Below are positions 18,730 to 27,459 of a stretch of DNA of 64,000 bases, piece by piece. The first letter of the stretch is position 1. Each line of letters starts with the position of its first letter. Source of the DNA: Flavobacterium phycosphaerae (lineage in GTDB: Bacteria > Bacteroidota > Bacteroidia > Flavobacteriales > Flavobacteriaceae); contig NZ_JAAATZ010000001.1 in assembly GCF_010119235.1 (NCBI RefSeq), positions 154,501 through 218,500 of the forward strand. Reading direction: 5' to 3'. The position numbers were made by a program, and so were the translations under genes. A model generated the notes under the pieces. The model worked only from the letters and a program-made list of their open reading frames with translations, did no database searches and was not told the origin of the DNA.

Positions 18730-21153
18730 ATGAGAATCTCTTACAATTGGTTAAAACAATTCATTAAAATAGATTTAAAATCAGAGGAAACTTCGGCCAT
18801 TCTTACCGATTTAGGACTGGAAGTGGAAGTGGTGGAAAAATACCAATCCGTGCGCGGCGGATTAGAAGGTGTGGTTGTAGGTCACGTATTGACTTGCGAA
18901 AAACATCCGGATGCAGACCGTTTAAAAGTAACTACCGTTGATTTGGGCGAAGGCGCTCCGGTGCAAATAGTTTGCGGGGCTGCCAATGTAGCCGCCGGAC
19001 AAAAAGTACCCGTTGCCACTATCGGAACTAAACTGTTTGATAAAGAAGGGGTAGAATTTGAAATCAAGAAAGGAAAAATCCGCGGACAGGAAAGCCACGG
19101 AATGATTTGCGCCGAAGATGAGTTAGGACTTGGTACCAGCCACGAAGGCATTATGGTATTGGATGAAAAATTGAAACCGGGTACGCCTTGTGCCAAAGTT
19201 TTCAACATAGAAAATGACGAAATTTTTGAAATTGGACTAACACCTAACCGTGCCGATGCCATGTCGCATTATGGTGTAGCGCGTGATTTGCGTGCCAGTT
19301 TGTTGCAAAAAAACAGCAACATCGAGTTGATTACGCCTTCGGTAAGTACGTTCCGAATTGACAAAAGAACCTTGAAGATTGATGTAGATGTTAAAGACAA
19401 CAAGCTTGCTCCAAGATATTGCGGTGTTACCCTTTCCGGACTTACGGTAAAGCCTTCACCGGACTGGTTGCAAAACCGATTGAAAGCCATAGGACTTACG
19501 CCAAAAAATAATATTGTTGACGTTACCAATTATATCTTACACGATTTAGGACAACCGCTACATGCTTTTGATGCGGCTAAAATCACCGGGAAAATTACTG
19601 TAAAAACAGTACCTGCCGGAACCAAGTTCACTACCCTTGACGATGTAGAAAGAACCTTGCACGAAGAAGACTTGATGATTTGTGACGAAAAAGGACCGTT
19701 GTGTATGGCCGGTGTTTTTGGAGGTAAAGGCTCAGGAGTTACTGAAACTACCAATTCTATTTTCTTGGAAAGCGCCTATTTCAACCCGATTGCTGTTCGT
19801 AAAACGGCTAAACGTCATGCGTTGAATACCGATGCGTCGTTCCGTTTTGAAAGAGGTATTGATCCTAACATTACTGAGTTTGCGCTGAAGCGTGCGGCTC
19901 TTTTAATTAAAGAAGTAGCCGGTGGCGAAATCACTTCAGACATCATTGATATTTATCCGAAAGCTATCGAAGATTTCCGTGTATTCCTGAACTTTGATAA
20001 AACCACCAAACTTATCGGACAAGAATTACCAAAAGAAACCATCAAGAAAATATTGGCTTCTTTAGACATTAAAGTAACTACGGTTTCTGATGCCGGTTTG
20101 GGATTAATTATTCCGTCTTACCGTGTAGACGTGCAACGCGAAGTGGATGTGATTGAGGAAATCCTGCGAGTATACGGATATAACAATATCAATTTTACCA
20201 AAAAACTGAATGCTACGGTAGCCAACTCGGCTCGTACCGAAGATTATAAAATACAAAACATCATTGCGGCTCAGTTGAATGCCAACGGTTTTCACGAAAT
20301 GATGGCCAATTCGCTGACCACACCCGATTATGTGAAGTTATCCGAACAGTTGAAAGAAGAATACAATGTAATGATGCTGAATCCGCTGAGCAATGACTTA
20401 TCGGCTATGCGTCAGTCGTTGTTGTTCTCCGGTTTAGAGGCTGTGTCTTATAACATCAACCGCAGAAACGGGGATTTGAAGTTATTTGAATTCGGGAAAA
20501 CGTATCACAAATTGCCTTCGGGTTATGATGAGCCTAAGCATTTGACTTTATTCGTTTCGGGAAACAGAAGTGAAGAAAGCTGGACATTGGCACAAAAACC
20601 AACCGATTTCTTTTTATTTAAAGGGTATGTAAGCAGTATATTAGAGCGTTTGGGCGTATGCAAAACCCAAAACAAACCGGTAACTTCGGATGTATTTGCC
20701 GAAGGATTGGCTATTGCCTGCGGAAATGATACTTTGGTAGAATTTGGAACCGTGAAAAAATCGATCCTGAAACACTTTGACATCAAGCAGGAAGTGTTTT
20801 ATGCTGATTTTAACTGGAACCTGATTTTGAAATTATTATCCACCAAAATCAAATTTACCGACATTCCTAAATACCCGGAAGTGAGAAGAGATTTAGCGCT
20901 TTTGGTAGATGAAGCGGTGGCATTTGATGCTATTTACAGCATTGCCCGCCAAACGGAAAAATCGCTTTTAAAAGAAGTGAGTTTGTTTGACGTGTACCAA
21001 GGTAAAAACCTGCCGGAAGGTAAGAAGTCGTATGCCGTGAGTTTCACGCTGCAAGACACCACTAAAACCCTGACCGATGAGCAGATTGACAAAATCATGA
21101 GCAAGTTGCAAAAGAATATGGAAAGTGAATTGGGTGCCAGTTTGAGATCATAA
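18730..21153 (+). CDS. pheT: Phenylalanine--tRNA ligase, beta subunit
   Basis: 807 aa, full length. N-terminal M-R-I-S-Y-N-W-L-K-Q-F, then the tRNA-binding EMAP/OB domain (about 40-150), B3/B4 domain (about 210-380) with the editing region, B5 domain (about 400-475), the class II core-like domain, and a C-terminal FDX-ACB anticodon-binding domain (about 712-805). It pairs with PheS in an alpha2-beta2 enzyme; pheS is not in the window, so the two subunit genes are unlinked here. Confidence 0.97.
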   Translation: MRISYNWLKQFIKIDLKSEETSAILTDLGLEVEVVEKYQSVRGGLEGVVVGHVLTCEKHPDADRLKVTTVDLGEGAPVQIVCGAANVAAGQKVPVATIGTKLFDKEGVEFEIKKGKIRGQESHGMICAEDELGLGTSHEGIMVLDEKLKPGTPCAKVFNIENDEIFEIGLTPNRADAMSHYGVARDLRASLLQKNSNIELITPSVSTFRIDKRTLKIDVDVKDNKLAPRYCGVTLSGLTVKPSPDWLQNRLKAIGLTPKNNIVDVTNYILHDLGQPLHAFDAAKITGKITVKTVPAGTKFTTLDDVERTLHEEDLMICDEKGPLCMAGVFGGKGSGVTETTNSIFLESAYFNPIAVRKTAKRHALNTDASFRFERGIDPNITEFALKRAALLIKEVAGGEITSDIIDIYPKAIEDFRVFLNFDKTTKLIGQELPKETIKKILASLDIKVTTVSDAGLGLIIPSYRVDVQREVDVIEEILRVYGYNNINFTKKLNATVANSARTEDYKIQNIIAAQLNANGFHEMMANSLTTPDYVKLSEQLKEEYNVMMLNPLSNDLSAMRQSLLFSGLEAVSYNINRRNGDLKLFEFGKTYHKLPSGYDEPKHLTLFVSGNRSEESWTLAQKPTDFFLFKGYVSSILERLGVCKTQNKPVTSDVFAEGLAIACGNDTLVEFGTVKKSILKHFDIKQEVFYADFNWNLILKLLSTKIKFTDIPKYPEVRRDLALLVDEAVAFDAIYSIARQTEKSLLKEVSLFDVYQGKNLPEGKKSYAVSFTLQDTTKTLTDEQIDKIMSKLQKNMESELGASLRS

Positions 21154-21177
21154 AAATAATCATAGTATATCAAAAGT

Positions 21178-21204
21178 CCTCTGCCGCCGCAGGGGATTTT
21201 TTTT
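21178..21204 (+). terminator. Rho-independent terminator of pheT
   Basis: Stem cctctgc/gcagggg (one G-U pair) with loop cgcc, followed by a run of eight T after a single A. Confidence 0.75.
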
Positions 21205-21301
21205 AACATTTCTGTTTCAAAAGTGTAAAAAAGGAAAACTTTGCAACAAAAAGTGTTGCAAAAAATGTTTTTTGAGGTAAGTTGAAACAGAAATGTTAAA
21301 A
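21201..21301. repeat. 100-bp inverted-repeat element (perfect 20-bp arms) with an inner hairpin
   Basis: Left arm 21201-21220 and right arm 21282-21301 are perfect reverse complements over 20 bp. Between them lies a second perfect hairpin: a 9-bp stem (21240-21248 with 21254-21262) and a 5-nt loop. The left arm begins inside the T-run of the pheT terminator. There is no coding sequence. The size and shape would suit a MITE-like element or a folded RNA; only one copy is in the window. Confidence 0.6.
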
Positions 21302-21415
21302 TTTGAGTGTTTCAAATCGATATTAGAATAGTTTTCTCGCTAATGATAACAGGAAAATTGAAAAAGAAATTTATTTATCTTTACATCTAATCGCAATCAA
21401 GAACCGACAGACGAA

Positions 21416-21811
21416 ATGAAAAGTAAAATTTTTAATTCTCTTTTGATTATCAGCTCGCTTTTGGGCTATTTAGAGTGGGGTAAAAATAGCCATTCGTTTC
21501 TTTTTCAAGCCGAAGGTGAAATCCTTTCCAAATTATTTACGGCTCCACTAACAACACTCCATCCCTTTACAGTATTGCCACTGTTGAGTCAGATAATTTT
21601 ATTAATAACATTATTTCAAAAGACACCCGGCAAAACTCTTACCTACATAAGCATAGTGGGCTTAGGTTTGTTATTAGTATTTATGTTGGTCATTGGCCTA
21701 TTGAGTTTAAACTATAAAATAATTATTTCCACCATTCCCTTTTTGACCGTATCGGTTTTAGCTATTAAACATTACAGCAAAAAGAATGATGAAGAACCAA
21801 AAACTGTTTAG
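21416..21811 (+). CDS. Hypothetical integral membrane protein
   Basis: 131 aa with about four hydrophobic stretches (residues 5-20, 45-65, 75-98 and 100-118) and a charged C-terminus (K-K-N-D-E-E-P-K). No known motif. It lies between the inverted-repeat element and the VOC gene, on the same strand as the latter with a 70-nt gap. I cannot assign a function. Confidence 0.75.
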   Translation: MKSKIFNSLLIISSLLGYLEWGKNSHSFLFQAEGEILSKLFTAPLTTLHPFTVLPLLSQIILLITLFQKTPGKTLTYISIVGLGLLLVFMLVIGLLSLNYKIIISTIPFLTVSVLAIKHYSKKNDEEPKTV

Positions 21812-21881
21812 TAATTTTTATTCCCTGTTGGTACAACAACAGTTACCCTAAGAAATAAAAAACAACTTAAAAATAAAAAGT

Positions 21882-22319
21882 ATGGCACTTATCAATCCAC
21901 ATATTAATTTTAATGGCAATGCCGAAGAAGCGTTCAATTTTTACAAATCTGTATTTGGTGGAGAGTTCTTAAAAATCATGCGGTTCAAAGACTTGGCCAG
22001 TGATGAATTCCCTATAGCCGAAAATGAAGCTAATAAAATAATGCACATTGCTTTATCCATTGGTCCAAACATTTTAATGGCTAATGATGTTCCTGAAAGT
22101 ATGGGTCGAACCAACGAAAATGAAAACCGAAGCAAAATCTCAATCAGTACAGAAAGCAAAGAAGAAGCCGACAAATTATTTAACGGTCTTTCTGCAGGCG
22201 GACAAGTTGAAATGCCTATAGCTGTCAGTCCATGGGGTTCTTACTTTGGCATGTTTAGAGACAAATACGGCATTGAATGGATGGTAGATTTTGACCCCAA
22301 TTATAAAGGTCAAATTTAG
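21882..22319 (+). CDS. VOC family protein (PhnB-like glyoxalase fold)
   Basis: 145 aa. The opening P-H-I-N-F-N-G-N-A-E-E-A-F-N-F-Y-K-S-V-F-G-G is typical of PhnB/YdcF-like vicinal-oxygen-chelate proteins; the C-terminal W-G-S-Y-F-G-M-F-R-D-K-Y-G-I-E-W-M closes the fold. These are small dimeric proteins of mostly unknown substrate, and here I cannot tell enzyme from binding protein. A strong terminator follows at 22384. Confidence 0.9.
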   Translation: MALINPHINFNGNAEEAFNFYKSVFGGEFLKIMRFKDLASDEFPIAENEANKIMHIALSIGPNILMANDVPESMGRTNENENRSKISISTESKEEADKLFNGLSAGGQVEMPIAVSPWGSYFGMFRDKYGIEWMVDFDPNYKGQI

Positions 22320-22383
22320 CAAAGGCCAAACCGCAGTTTATAATTATTCCTAACTTTACTCAAAACTCAACAACAAATAAAAA

Positions 22384-22407
22384 AGCCCCGAATTATCGGG
22401 GCTTTCT
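22384..22407. terminator. Bidirectional terminator between the VOC and fasciclin genes
   Basis: Stem agccccga/tcggggct with an A-run on one side and Ts on the other, placed between convergent genes so it can serve both. Confidence 0.75.
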
Positions 22408-22442
22408 AGTACAAAATGTATTTCGAAGTACAGTAAGTATCG

Positions 22443-23009
22443 TTATGATTTTGGTGTTACTACGGCATCAATTACATGAATCACCCCGTTAGATTGGTTA
22501 ACATCCGCAATGGTTACTTTGGCGCTTTTTCCGTTTTCATCTGTTATGTACAGGGCTTTGCCTTTCATCCAAGCGGTAAGGGTGCCACCACTTACAGTGT
22601 TAAGCGTAGCTTTCCCATTTCCCTTTTTTATAGCTGCCGCAATATCCGAAGCGTTCATTTTGCCGGCTACTACATGGTAGGTCAAAATAGTTTGCAGTGT
22701 TTTTTTGTTTTCGGGTTTTAGTAAAGTTTCTACTGTTCCCTTTGGCAATTTATCAAAAGCGGCATTCGTAGGAGCAAAAACGGTGAAAGGCCCTTTTCCT
22801 TGCAGGGTACCTACTAAGTCAGCAGCTTTTACAGCGGCTACTAAAGTGGTATGGTCTTTAGAATTTACCGCGTTTTCAATAATGTTTTTAGAAGGGTACA
22901 TTGGGGCTCCTCCTACCTTTACAGTTTTTTCTTTTTGGGCAAAAGTGGCAGTTCCTACAAACAGAGTCAGGGCAAGACAGGCAGTTCTTAAAAAATTTCC
23001 GGTTTTCAT
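22443..23009 (-). CDS. Fasciclin domain-containing secreted protein
   Basis: 188 aa. Signal peptide ending near T-A-T-F-A-Q, then one FAS1 domain (about 40-186) with the H1 motif F-T-V-F-A-P-T-N-A-A-F-D-K-L-P-K-G-T and the H2-region N-G-V-I-H-V-I-D-A-V at the C-terminus. FAS1 domains mediate adhesion or ligand binding; bacterial single-domain forms are exported with unknown partners. It is transcribed alone, ending at the terminator at 22384-22407. Confidence 0.95.
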   Translation of the reverse strand: MKTGNFLRTACLALTLFVGTATFAQKEKTVKVGGAPMYPSKNIIENAVNSKDHTTLVAAVKAADLVGTLQGKGPFTVFAPTNAAFDKLPKGTVETLLKPENKKTLQTILTYHVVAGKMNASDIAAAIKKGNGKATLNTVSGGTLTAWMKGKALYITDENGKSAKVTIADVNQSNGVIHVIDAVVTPKS

Positions 23010-23105
23010 AATGATGTGTTTTAAAAGTTATATTGCCATTTACGCCAACCCTTGCTGTTTGGTTTTGGGAAAGTTTCTTTTTTTGAAAAAAATTATGGAA
23101 ACCTT

Positions 23106-23190
23106 ATAGCCCTAGCCCGGATGGGAACGGCATCCTTTTGTGCCGGTGTTCGGCACAAAAGATATAGTGGACAGCCGGAAACAGCTCCTA
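23106..23190 (+). ncRNA. Flavo-1-like structured RNA / conserved intergenic element (candidate)
   Basis: Starts ATAGCCCTAGCCCGGATGGG and ends AGCCGGAAACAGCTCCT around a perfect 11-bp hairpin (cttttgtgccg 23135-23145, loop 23146-23150, cggcacaaaag 23151-23161). The framing segments resemble, from memory, the Flavo-1 RNA motif known in flavobacterial intergenic regions; I could not run the covariance model. It lies between the fasciclin gene and the terminator of the lipoprotein gene. Confidence 0.5.
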
Positions 23191-23193
23191 ACA

Positions 23194-23222
23194 AAAAACC
23201 ACCAACTTTCGTTAGTGGTTTA
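23194..23222 (-). terminator. Terminator of the lipocalin-like lipoprotein gene
   Basis: On the minus strand, aaccactaac and gttggtggtt pair around loop gaaa with one mismatch, followed by a T-run. Nearly the same hairpin ends typA at 27405. Confidence 0.65.
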
Positions 23223-23244
23223 GCATTGCAATTAACCTTTTTAT

Positions 23245-23721
23245 TTATTTTGAAAATGTCATTACGGTTTTTTTGCCGTTTTGCTCACTGGATACCACCA
23301 GTTTATTGGCTGTTAATTCATCAACCGCAACCGTTTCGGACTTTTTGGATTTATTGTCGGTCATGGTGATTTTGTTGTCCTCAAAAGTGTAAGTTGCCGG
23401 AGTTTCCTTTACCATTGAGTTTTTGAAAGTCATGGTACCGTCATCATTAAAAGTATAAACCGTTTCGGCAATCATTTTTTTCTTCATGTCTTCCAGCGCC
23501 TGCTCTTTTCCTTTTGGAGCTACCATATCTAAATCGATAGCCGATAGTTTCCAAACCCCTACTACTGAGGCAGTCGATTCAGGAGCTACTTCTTTTTCAG
23601 GAGCTACTTGTGTAGTGTCAGCAGTGGTTACACTATTTTCAGCTTTGTTTGTTTTGTCGGCACATGAAGCAAAAAGCATTGCTGTTACTGCCATTGTCAT
23701 AAAAATTGATTTTTTTCTCAT
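23245..23721 (-). CDS. Lipocalin-like lipoprotein
   Basis: 158 aa. Signal peptide with a lipobox L-F-A-S-C, so lipid-anchored at Cys20. A low-complexity T/E/V/A linker (about 25-50) precedes a lipocalin-like beta-barrel region starting V-V-G-V-W-K-L and running through T-F-N-D-D-G-T-M-T-F, the pattern of Bacteroidota Lipocalin_4/5-like domains. Ligand unknown. It lies 38 nt downstream of the secreted protein gene at 23760, same strand, possibly co-transcribed. Confidence 0.85.
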   Translation of the reverse strand: MRKKSIFMTMAVTAMLFASCADKTNKAENSVTTADTTQVAPEKEVAPESTASVVGVWKLSAIDLDMVAPKGKEQALEDMKKKMIAETVYTFNDDGTMTFKNSMVKETPATYTFEDNKITMTDNKSKKSETVAVDELTANKLVVSSEQNGKKTVMTFSK

Positions 23722-23759
23722 AATTAAAATTGTTTTCTAAGTTTATAAAAATTACCAGC

Positions 23760-24434
23760 CTAGTACTTTCTTGAGTAGTTTTTTTCCTTTGCCCTTTTTC
23801 TCTTCTTCTTCCGCTGCTTTTTAGCCTCCTCGGCTTTTTTGTCGTCTTCGGCTTTTTTAGCATCGCTGGCTATTTTTTCCTCGGCTTTTTTCTTTTGTCC
23901 TTCGTTAAATAAATAGGTATTATCTATCGTAAACATTTGAGGTTTGATTAGAAATACGGTATCACCATATTTTTCATAGCCGATTTTGTCACGATAACTT
24001 AATGATATTGAAATTTTAACCATTCTTGATTTATCTCTATATTTAACCATATTTTCAAGTTTGTCGGTGAGTGAAACGGCACCTCTACTGTCATAAGAAG
24101 AAAAGTCAGTTCTTGGGTTTTTATCCGTTGTAATATTGTAAAAAGTATTAGTATCTTCTAAAAAGAATTTAATAGCATTTGACCCATCTTTGGTTATTAC
24201 ATAATCACCGCAAGATTTTCCCTCCTCATCCAATAGTTGAACGAATAAATATAATCTGCCTAAACCATAATAGTCGAGACTTTTGAATTTATCAAAAGCA
24301 ACTTCTATTTTGTTAATTTCTTCGATTTTTGTGATTGTTGTTTCTGAAACTAATTTGTCGTTGATTTTAAGTTTAATTTGCGCATGCAACTGACTGGCAA
24401 AAAGAGCCACAAAAAGCAGTATTGACTTTCTCAT
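23760..24434 (-). CDS. Secreted hypothetical protein with Lys/Glu-rich C-terminus, probably frameshifted near the end
   Basis: 224 aa as read. Signal peptide ending near S-Q-L-H-A-Q; the body (about 20-175) matches no family I know; a charged K/A/E/D coiled tail begins at about 180. The last 20 or so residues look wrong: adding one base in the T5 run at 23818-23822 (A5 in the gene) gives A-A-E-E-E-E-K-K-G-K-G-K-K-L-L-K-K-V-L-G-W and a stop at 23752-23754 (227 aa), a far more natural ending. It follows the LytTR regulator (24566), as the secreted protein at 57700 follows the other LytTR gene, so it may be a target of the pair. Confidence 0.75.
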   Translation of the reverse strand: MRKSILLFVALFASQLHAQIKLKINDKLVSETTITKIEEINKIEVAFDKFKSLDYYGLGRLYLFVQLLDEEGKSCGDYVITKDGSNAIKFFLEDTNTFYNITTDKNPRTDFSSYDSRGAVSLTDKLENMVKYRDKSRMVKISISLSYRDKIGYEKYGDTVFLIKPQMFTIDNTYLFNEGQKKKAEEKIASDAKKAEDDKKAEEAKKQRKKKRKRAKEKNYSRKY

Positions 24435-24565
24435 TTTTATCTATTTAAAAATTTATAGAATCAAAAGTATAGATTAAAAAATGCTGAAAATAGGCAAATG
24501 AAAGTTCGATAGTCATGCCTGAAAGTTTGCTGACTATGGTAGAAAATTCGTTTTAAGCAATAGGC

Positions 24566-25314
24566 CTAAAGCGTATCAATGAGCGCTAAAAATTCTTCTT
24601 TTTTTCGGGTGGATAACGGGATAGTACTTTTATTTTTCATCACAATGGTATTGCCACCATCTGATTTAATAAAGTGATCAAAATAGCCCATATTGATTAA
24701 ATGCGACTGGTGTGCTCTGAAAAACTGAAACGGTTTAAGCAGGGTTTCATATTCTTTTAAGGTAGTAGAAACGACCAATTTTGGGGCATTGATAAAATAA
24801 AAAGTGGTATAATTTTTCTCGGATTCGCAGTTTACAATATCCTGAATATTGACCGAATATATTTTTCAGCCGTTTTTAAAACCAGTTTTTGGAGGTTTTT
24901 AGGACGTTCTAAATTGGAAAACAAGGTGTTCAGTTTGAGCTCCATTACATCTTTGGTAAGTGCTTCTTCCGCTTTTCTGACGGCCTCAACCAAATCATCA
25001 GGATCTAAAGGTTTCAGTAAATAATCGATTGCGCTGAAGCGGAAAGCCCGAATAGCAAAGTCTTCGAAACCGGTTATAAAAATCACTTTGAAAGTAATTG
25101 GTTTTAGTTTTTGAAGCAAGTCAAAACCGGTACCGTCAGCCATTTCCACATCCAGAAATACAATATCAGGGATTATTTGTTTGATTAAATTCACGCCGCT
25201 TTCTACGCTGTCAGCCTGACCAATAATAGCAATATTAGGACAATTCAATTTTATAATCTCGACATTTTTTATGCGAATAGCATCGATATCATCAATAACA
25301 ACAGCTCGTAACAT
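24566..25314 (-). pseudogene. LytTR family response regulator, broken by a one-base deletion
   Basis: The N-terminal receiver domain (from M-L-R-A-V-V-I-D-D at 25314; phospho-Asp in F-L-D-V-E-M-A) runs to L-K-T-A-E-K and then goes out of frame at the T5 run 24862-24866. One more A in the gene restores I-Y-S-V-N-I-Q-D and continues into the intact LytTR DNA-binding domain (F-F-R-A-H-Q-S-H-L-I-N-M), ending at 24566. Repaired, it would be about 249 aa and closely similar throughout to the intact regulator at 58979. The kinase gene ends 7 nt upstream. Either a pseudogene or a sequencing deletion; the good conservation on both sides favours the latter. Confidence 0.85.
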
Positions 25315-25321
25315 AGGCGGT

Positions 25322-27319
25322 TTAATTTTCGTAAATATAAGGTATCTCAAAAAATACTTTGGCGCCAATTATATTTTTTTGGTCGTCAAGCCGGTTTTCG
25401 GTTTGCACTTCAAAATCGGTTTTCTTTGAAATATTGACCAATCGTTCTTTGGTGATTTTCATAGCCAATGATTTATGATTGACCGTTTCTTCATGACTAA
25501 AACCCACTCCGCTATCCGTGATTTCAAAAAGCAGTTTTTCGTTCTCAAATTTGAAACTGATGTTGATTTGTCCCTTCTCTATGGTATTTTTCAATCCGTG
25601 CTTGATGGCATTTTCGATGAATGGCTGTGTCAGCATGGGTGGCAGCAAAATACTTTCGGAATCCAGTGTTTCATCCACTTCAATATCAAAATCAAACTTA
25701 TTATTATACAACAATTGCTGAATGACCAAATAATTATCAATCATGGTCAGTTCTTCGCTTAGCGAAATATAGTTTTCATTAGAATTTTCGAGAATTTGAC
25801 GGGTTAATTTTGAAAACTTAGTCAAATAATTGACCGCTTCTTTGTCTTGTTTGTTAAAAATAAGACTCTGAATATTATCGATAGAATTAAAAATAAAATG
25901 AGGATTCATTTGGCTTAACAGTAGCTTTTGATTGAGTTCATTTTTTTCAAAATTGGCAATAGCTTGTTTTTGCTTGTTGCTTTTGTTCAAGAAATAACCA
26001 ATAGCAAAAAACAAAAATAACACGAAGGACAGACCGATAAGCAAATTGTTTTTGAAGGCATTTTTCTTTTGATTGGCTAATTTAACCGCATTTAGTTTTC
26101 GTTCTTGTTGTAACTTAAGCTGACTTTGCTTGGTTTCGTATTCGTACTGCAATTGCTTTTTGCTAAGTGTGTTATCGTTCTCTTCCTTTTTAATGCTATC
26201 TTTTATCATAGCATAGGATTCGCCGATTTCAATGGCTTTGGCGAATTGTTTTTGCTGTTTGTATAAACGATATAAGTTTTCTAAAGCTTGTTTTTGAAAT
26301 TCGAGATGATTGATTTTTTGAGCAAAAGTCAAACCGTTTTTCAGGTTAATTTCGGCTTCCACATTCTTTTTTTGTTTACCCAAAACACTTCCGATAGCTA
26401 TAAAAGATTTAGCATTGTTTTCGGGTAAACTGCTATTGAGCAAACTCTTTCTGTATTCGGCTAATGCCGAGTCAAGGTTGTTATTGCATTTTTCTGCATT
26501 TTGTCCCAAATTAAAATAGATTTCAGATAAAACGTCTTTGTCATTCAGTTGTAAGGCCAACGCCAAACCTCTGTTTAAATAATTGGCCGACGAATCACAA
26601 TGGTTCAATTCCTGCTGGCACTTGGCAATACTGATGAACAGCAAAACCTTCTGAACATTGTCTTGAAAACTCAGCTCTTCTGTCTTGTAATAGATGTTGT
26701 AGGCTTTGATATAATATTGTAATGCTTCATTGTACTTCTTTTGCTCGTTATACAAATTGGCTATGCTTTGCAGCGCGTAGGAAATGGAACTTTTATGCTT
26801 TTCTTTTTCAAAAATATGTAAGGCTTCAAAATAGTTATTGATGGATTGCTTGGTGTTTCCAATCTTATTATACATCACTCCAAGGCTCATCAGCACATAA
26901 GCTCTTCCGCCGATATATTTGTCGGACACAAAATACTTTGGATTGAAATATTCTAAACTTTTGTGAAGGTTTTTAATGGTAACCAGGTAATCGGTTTGCA
27001 TAGTCTGGTAAGCCTTATTTACATAATAAACCGCTAAGGCGTCATAGGCTTTTTCCTTAATCGCTTCGTTGCTTTTTTTATCATTTATGGAGTGAAGCGC
27101 TGTGGCTTTCATCTTTTCGTTATAGTACTCGTATTCTTTTGAAGTGTTGGAAATATTAATCAAAAGAAGACTGAACGCCCTTATCTTGGATGTATCATTG
27201 GCGCGGCTATTGATAACCTGCTTCAACGAATCGATGTTACTATTTTGAGCAGTACAAACCGTTATCCCCAAAAACATAAAAACGAGAAGTAGTTGGCTAA
27301 TGGCTGTAAATTTGAACAT
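25322..27319 (-). CDS. TPR-containing LytS-type sensor histidine kinase
   Basis: 665 aa. Signal peptide (ending near V-C-T-A-Q), periplasmic tetratricopeptide-like repeats (about 90-370, e.g. A-L-Q-Y-Y-I-K-A-Y-N-I-Y), a coiled region, one membrane helix (about 425-445), then a His_kinase domain with the histidine in Q-M-N-P-H-F-I-F-N-S-I-D-N-I-Q and a C-terminal HATPase_c with G-V-G-F. It phosphorylates the LytTR regulator directly downstream. A paralogue with the same layout and the same last residues (E-I-P-Y-I-Y-E-N) is at 59743. Signal unknown. Confidence 0.93.
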   Translation of the reverse strand: MFKFTAISQLLLVFMFLGITVCTAQNSNIDSLKQVINSRANDTSKIRAFSLLLINISNTSKEYEYYNEKMKATALHSINDKKSNEAIKEKAYDALAVYYVNKAYQTMQTDYLVTIKNLHKSLEYFNPKYFVSDKYIGGRAYVLMSLGVMYNKIGNTKQSINNYFEALHIFEKEKHKSSISYALQSIANLYNEQKKYNEALQYYIKAYNIYYKTEELSFQDNVQKVLLFISIAKCQQELNHCDSSANYLNRGLALALQLNDKDVLSEIYFNLGQNAEKCNNNLDSALAEYRKSLLNSSLPENNAKSFIAIGSVLGKQKKNVEAEINLKNGLTFAQKINHLEFQKQALENLYRLYKQQKQFAKAIEIGESYAMIKDSIKKEENDNTLSKKQLQYEYETKQSQLKLQQERKLNAVKLANQKKNAFKNNLLIGLSFVLFLFFAIGYFLNKSNKQKQAIANFEKNELNQKLLLSQMNPHFIFNSIDNIQSLIFNKQDKEAVNYLTKFSKLTRQILENSNENYISLSEELTMIDNYLVIQQLLYNNKFDFDIEVDETLDSESILLPPMLTQPFIENAIKHGLKNTIEKGQINISFKFENEKLLFEITDSGVGFSHEETVNHKSLAMKITKERLVNISKKTDFEVQTENRLDDQKNIIGAKVFFEIPYIYEN

Positions 27320-27357
27320 ATGATTTTATTTGAAAAGTAAAAGGATTCGTAGCTAAA

Positions 27358-27365
27358 CAAATGTA
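27358..27365 (-). promoter_or_regulatory. Promoter -7 box of the first LytS kinase gene
   Basis: TACATTTG on the minus strand, 38 nt upstream of the ATG. No -33 TTTG seen. Confidence 0.4.
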
Positions 27366-27404
27366 CGTTTTTTGAAATTAGTTTTGGTTGTCCGAAATTT
27401 TTAG

Positions 27405-27436
27405 GCAAAAAAACCACCAACTTTCGTTGATGGTTT
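27405..27436 (-). terminator. Terminator of typA
   Basis: On the minus strand aaccatcaac/gttggtggtt (one mismatch) with loop gaaa and a T7 run, 24 nt past the stop. Confidence 0.7.
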
Positions 27437-27459
27437 TCTATATATTTTGAAAACTAAAA

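Noticed and set aside
23197-27436. Shared accaccaactttcgtt sequence as a mobile repeat
   Set aside because: Both copies are the stem-loop of Rho-independent terminators; similarity is explained by that function.
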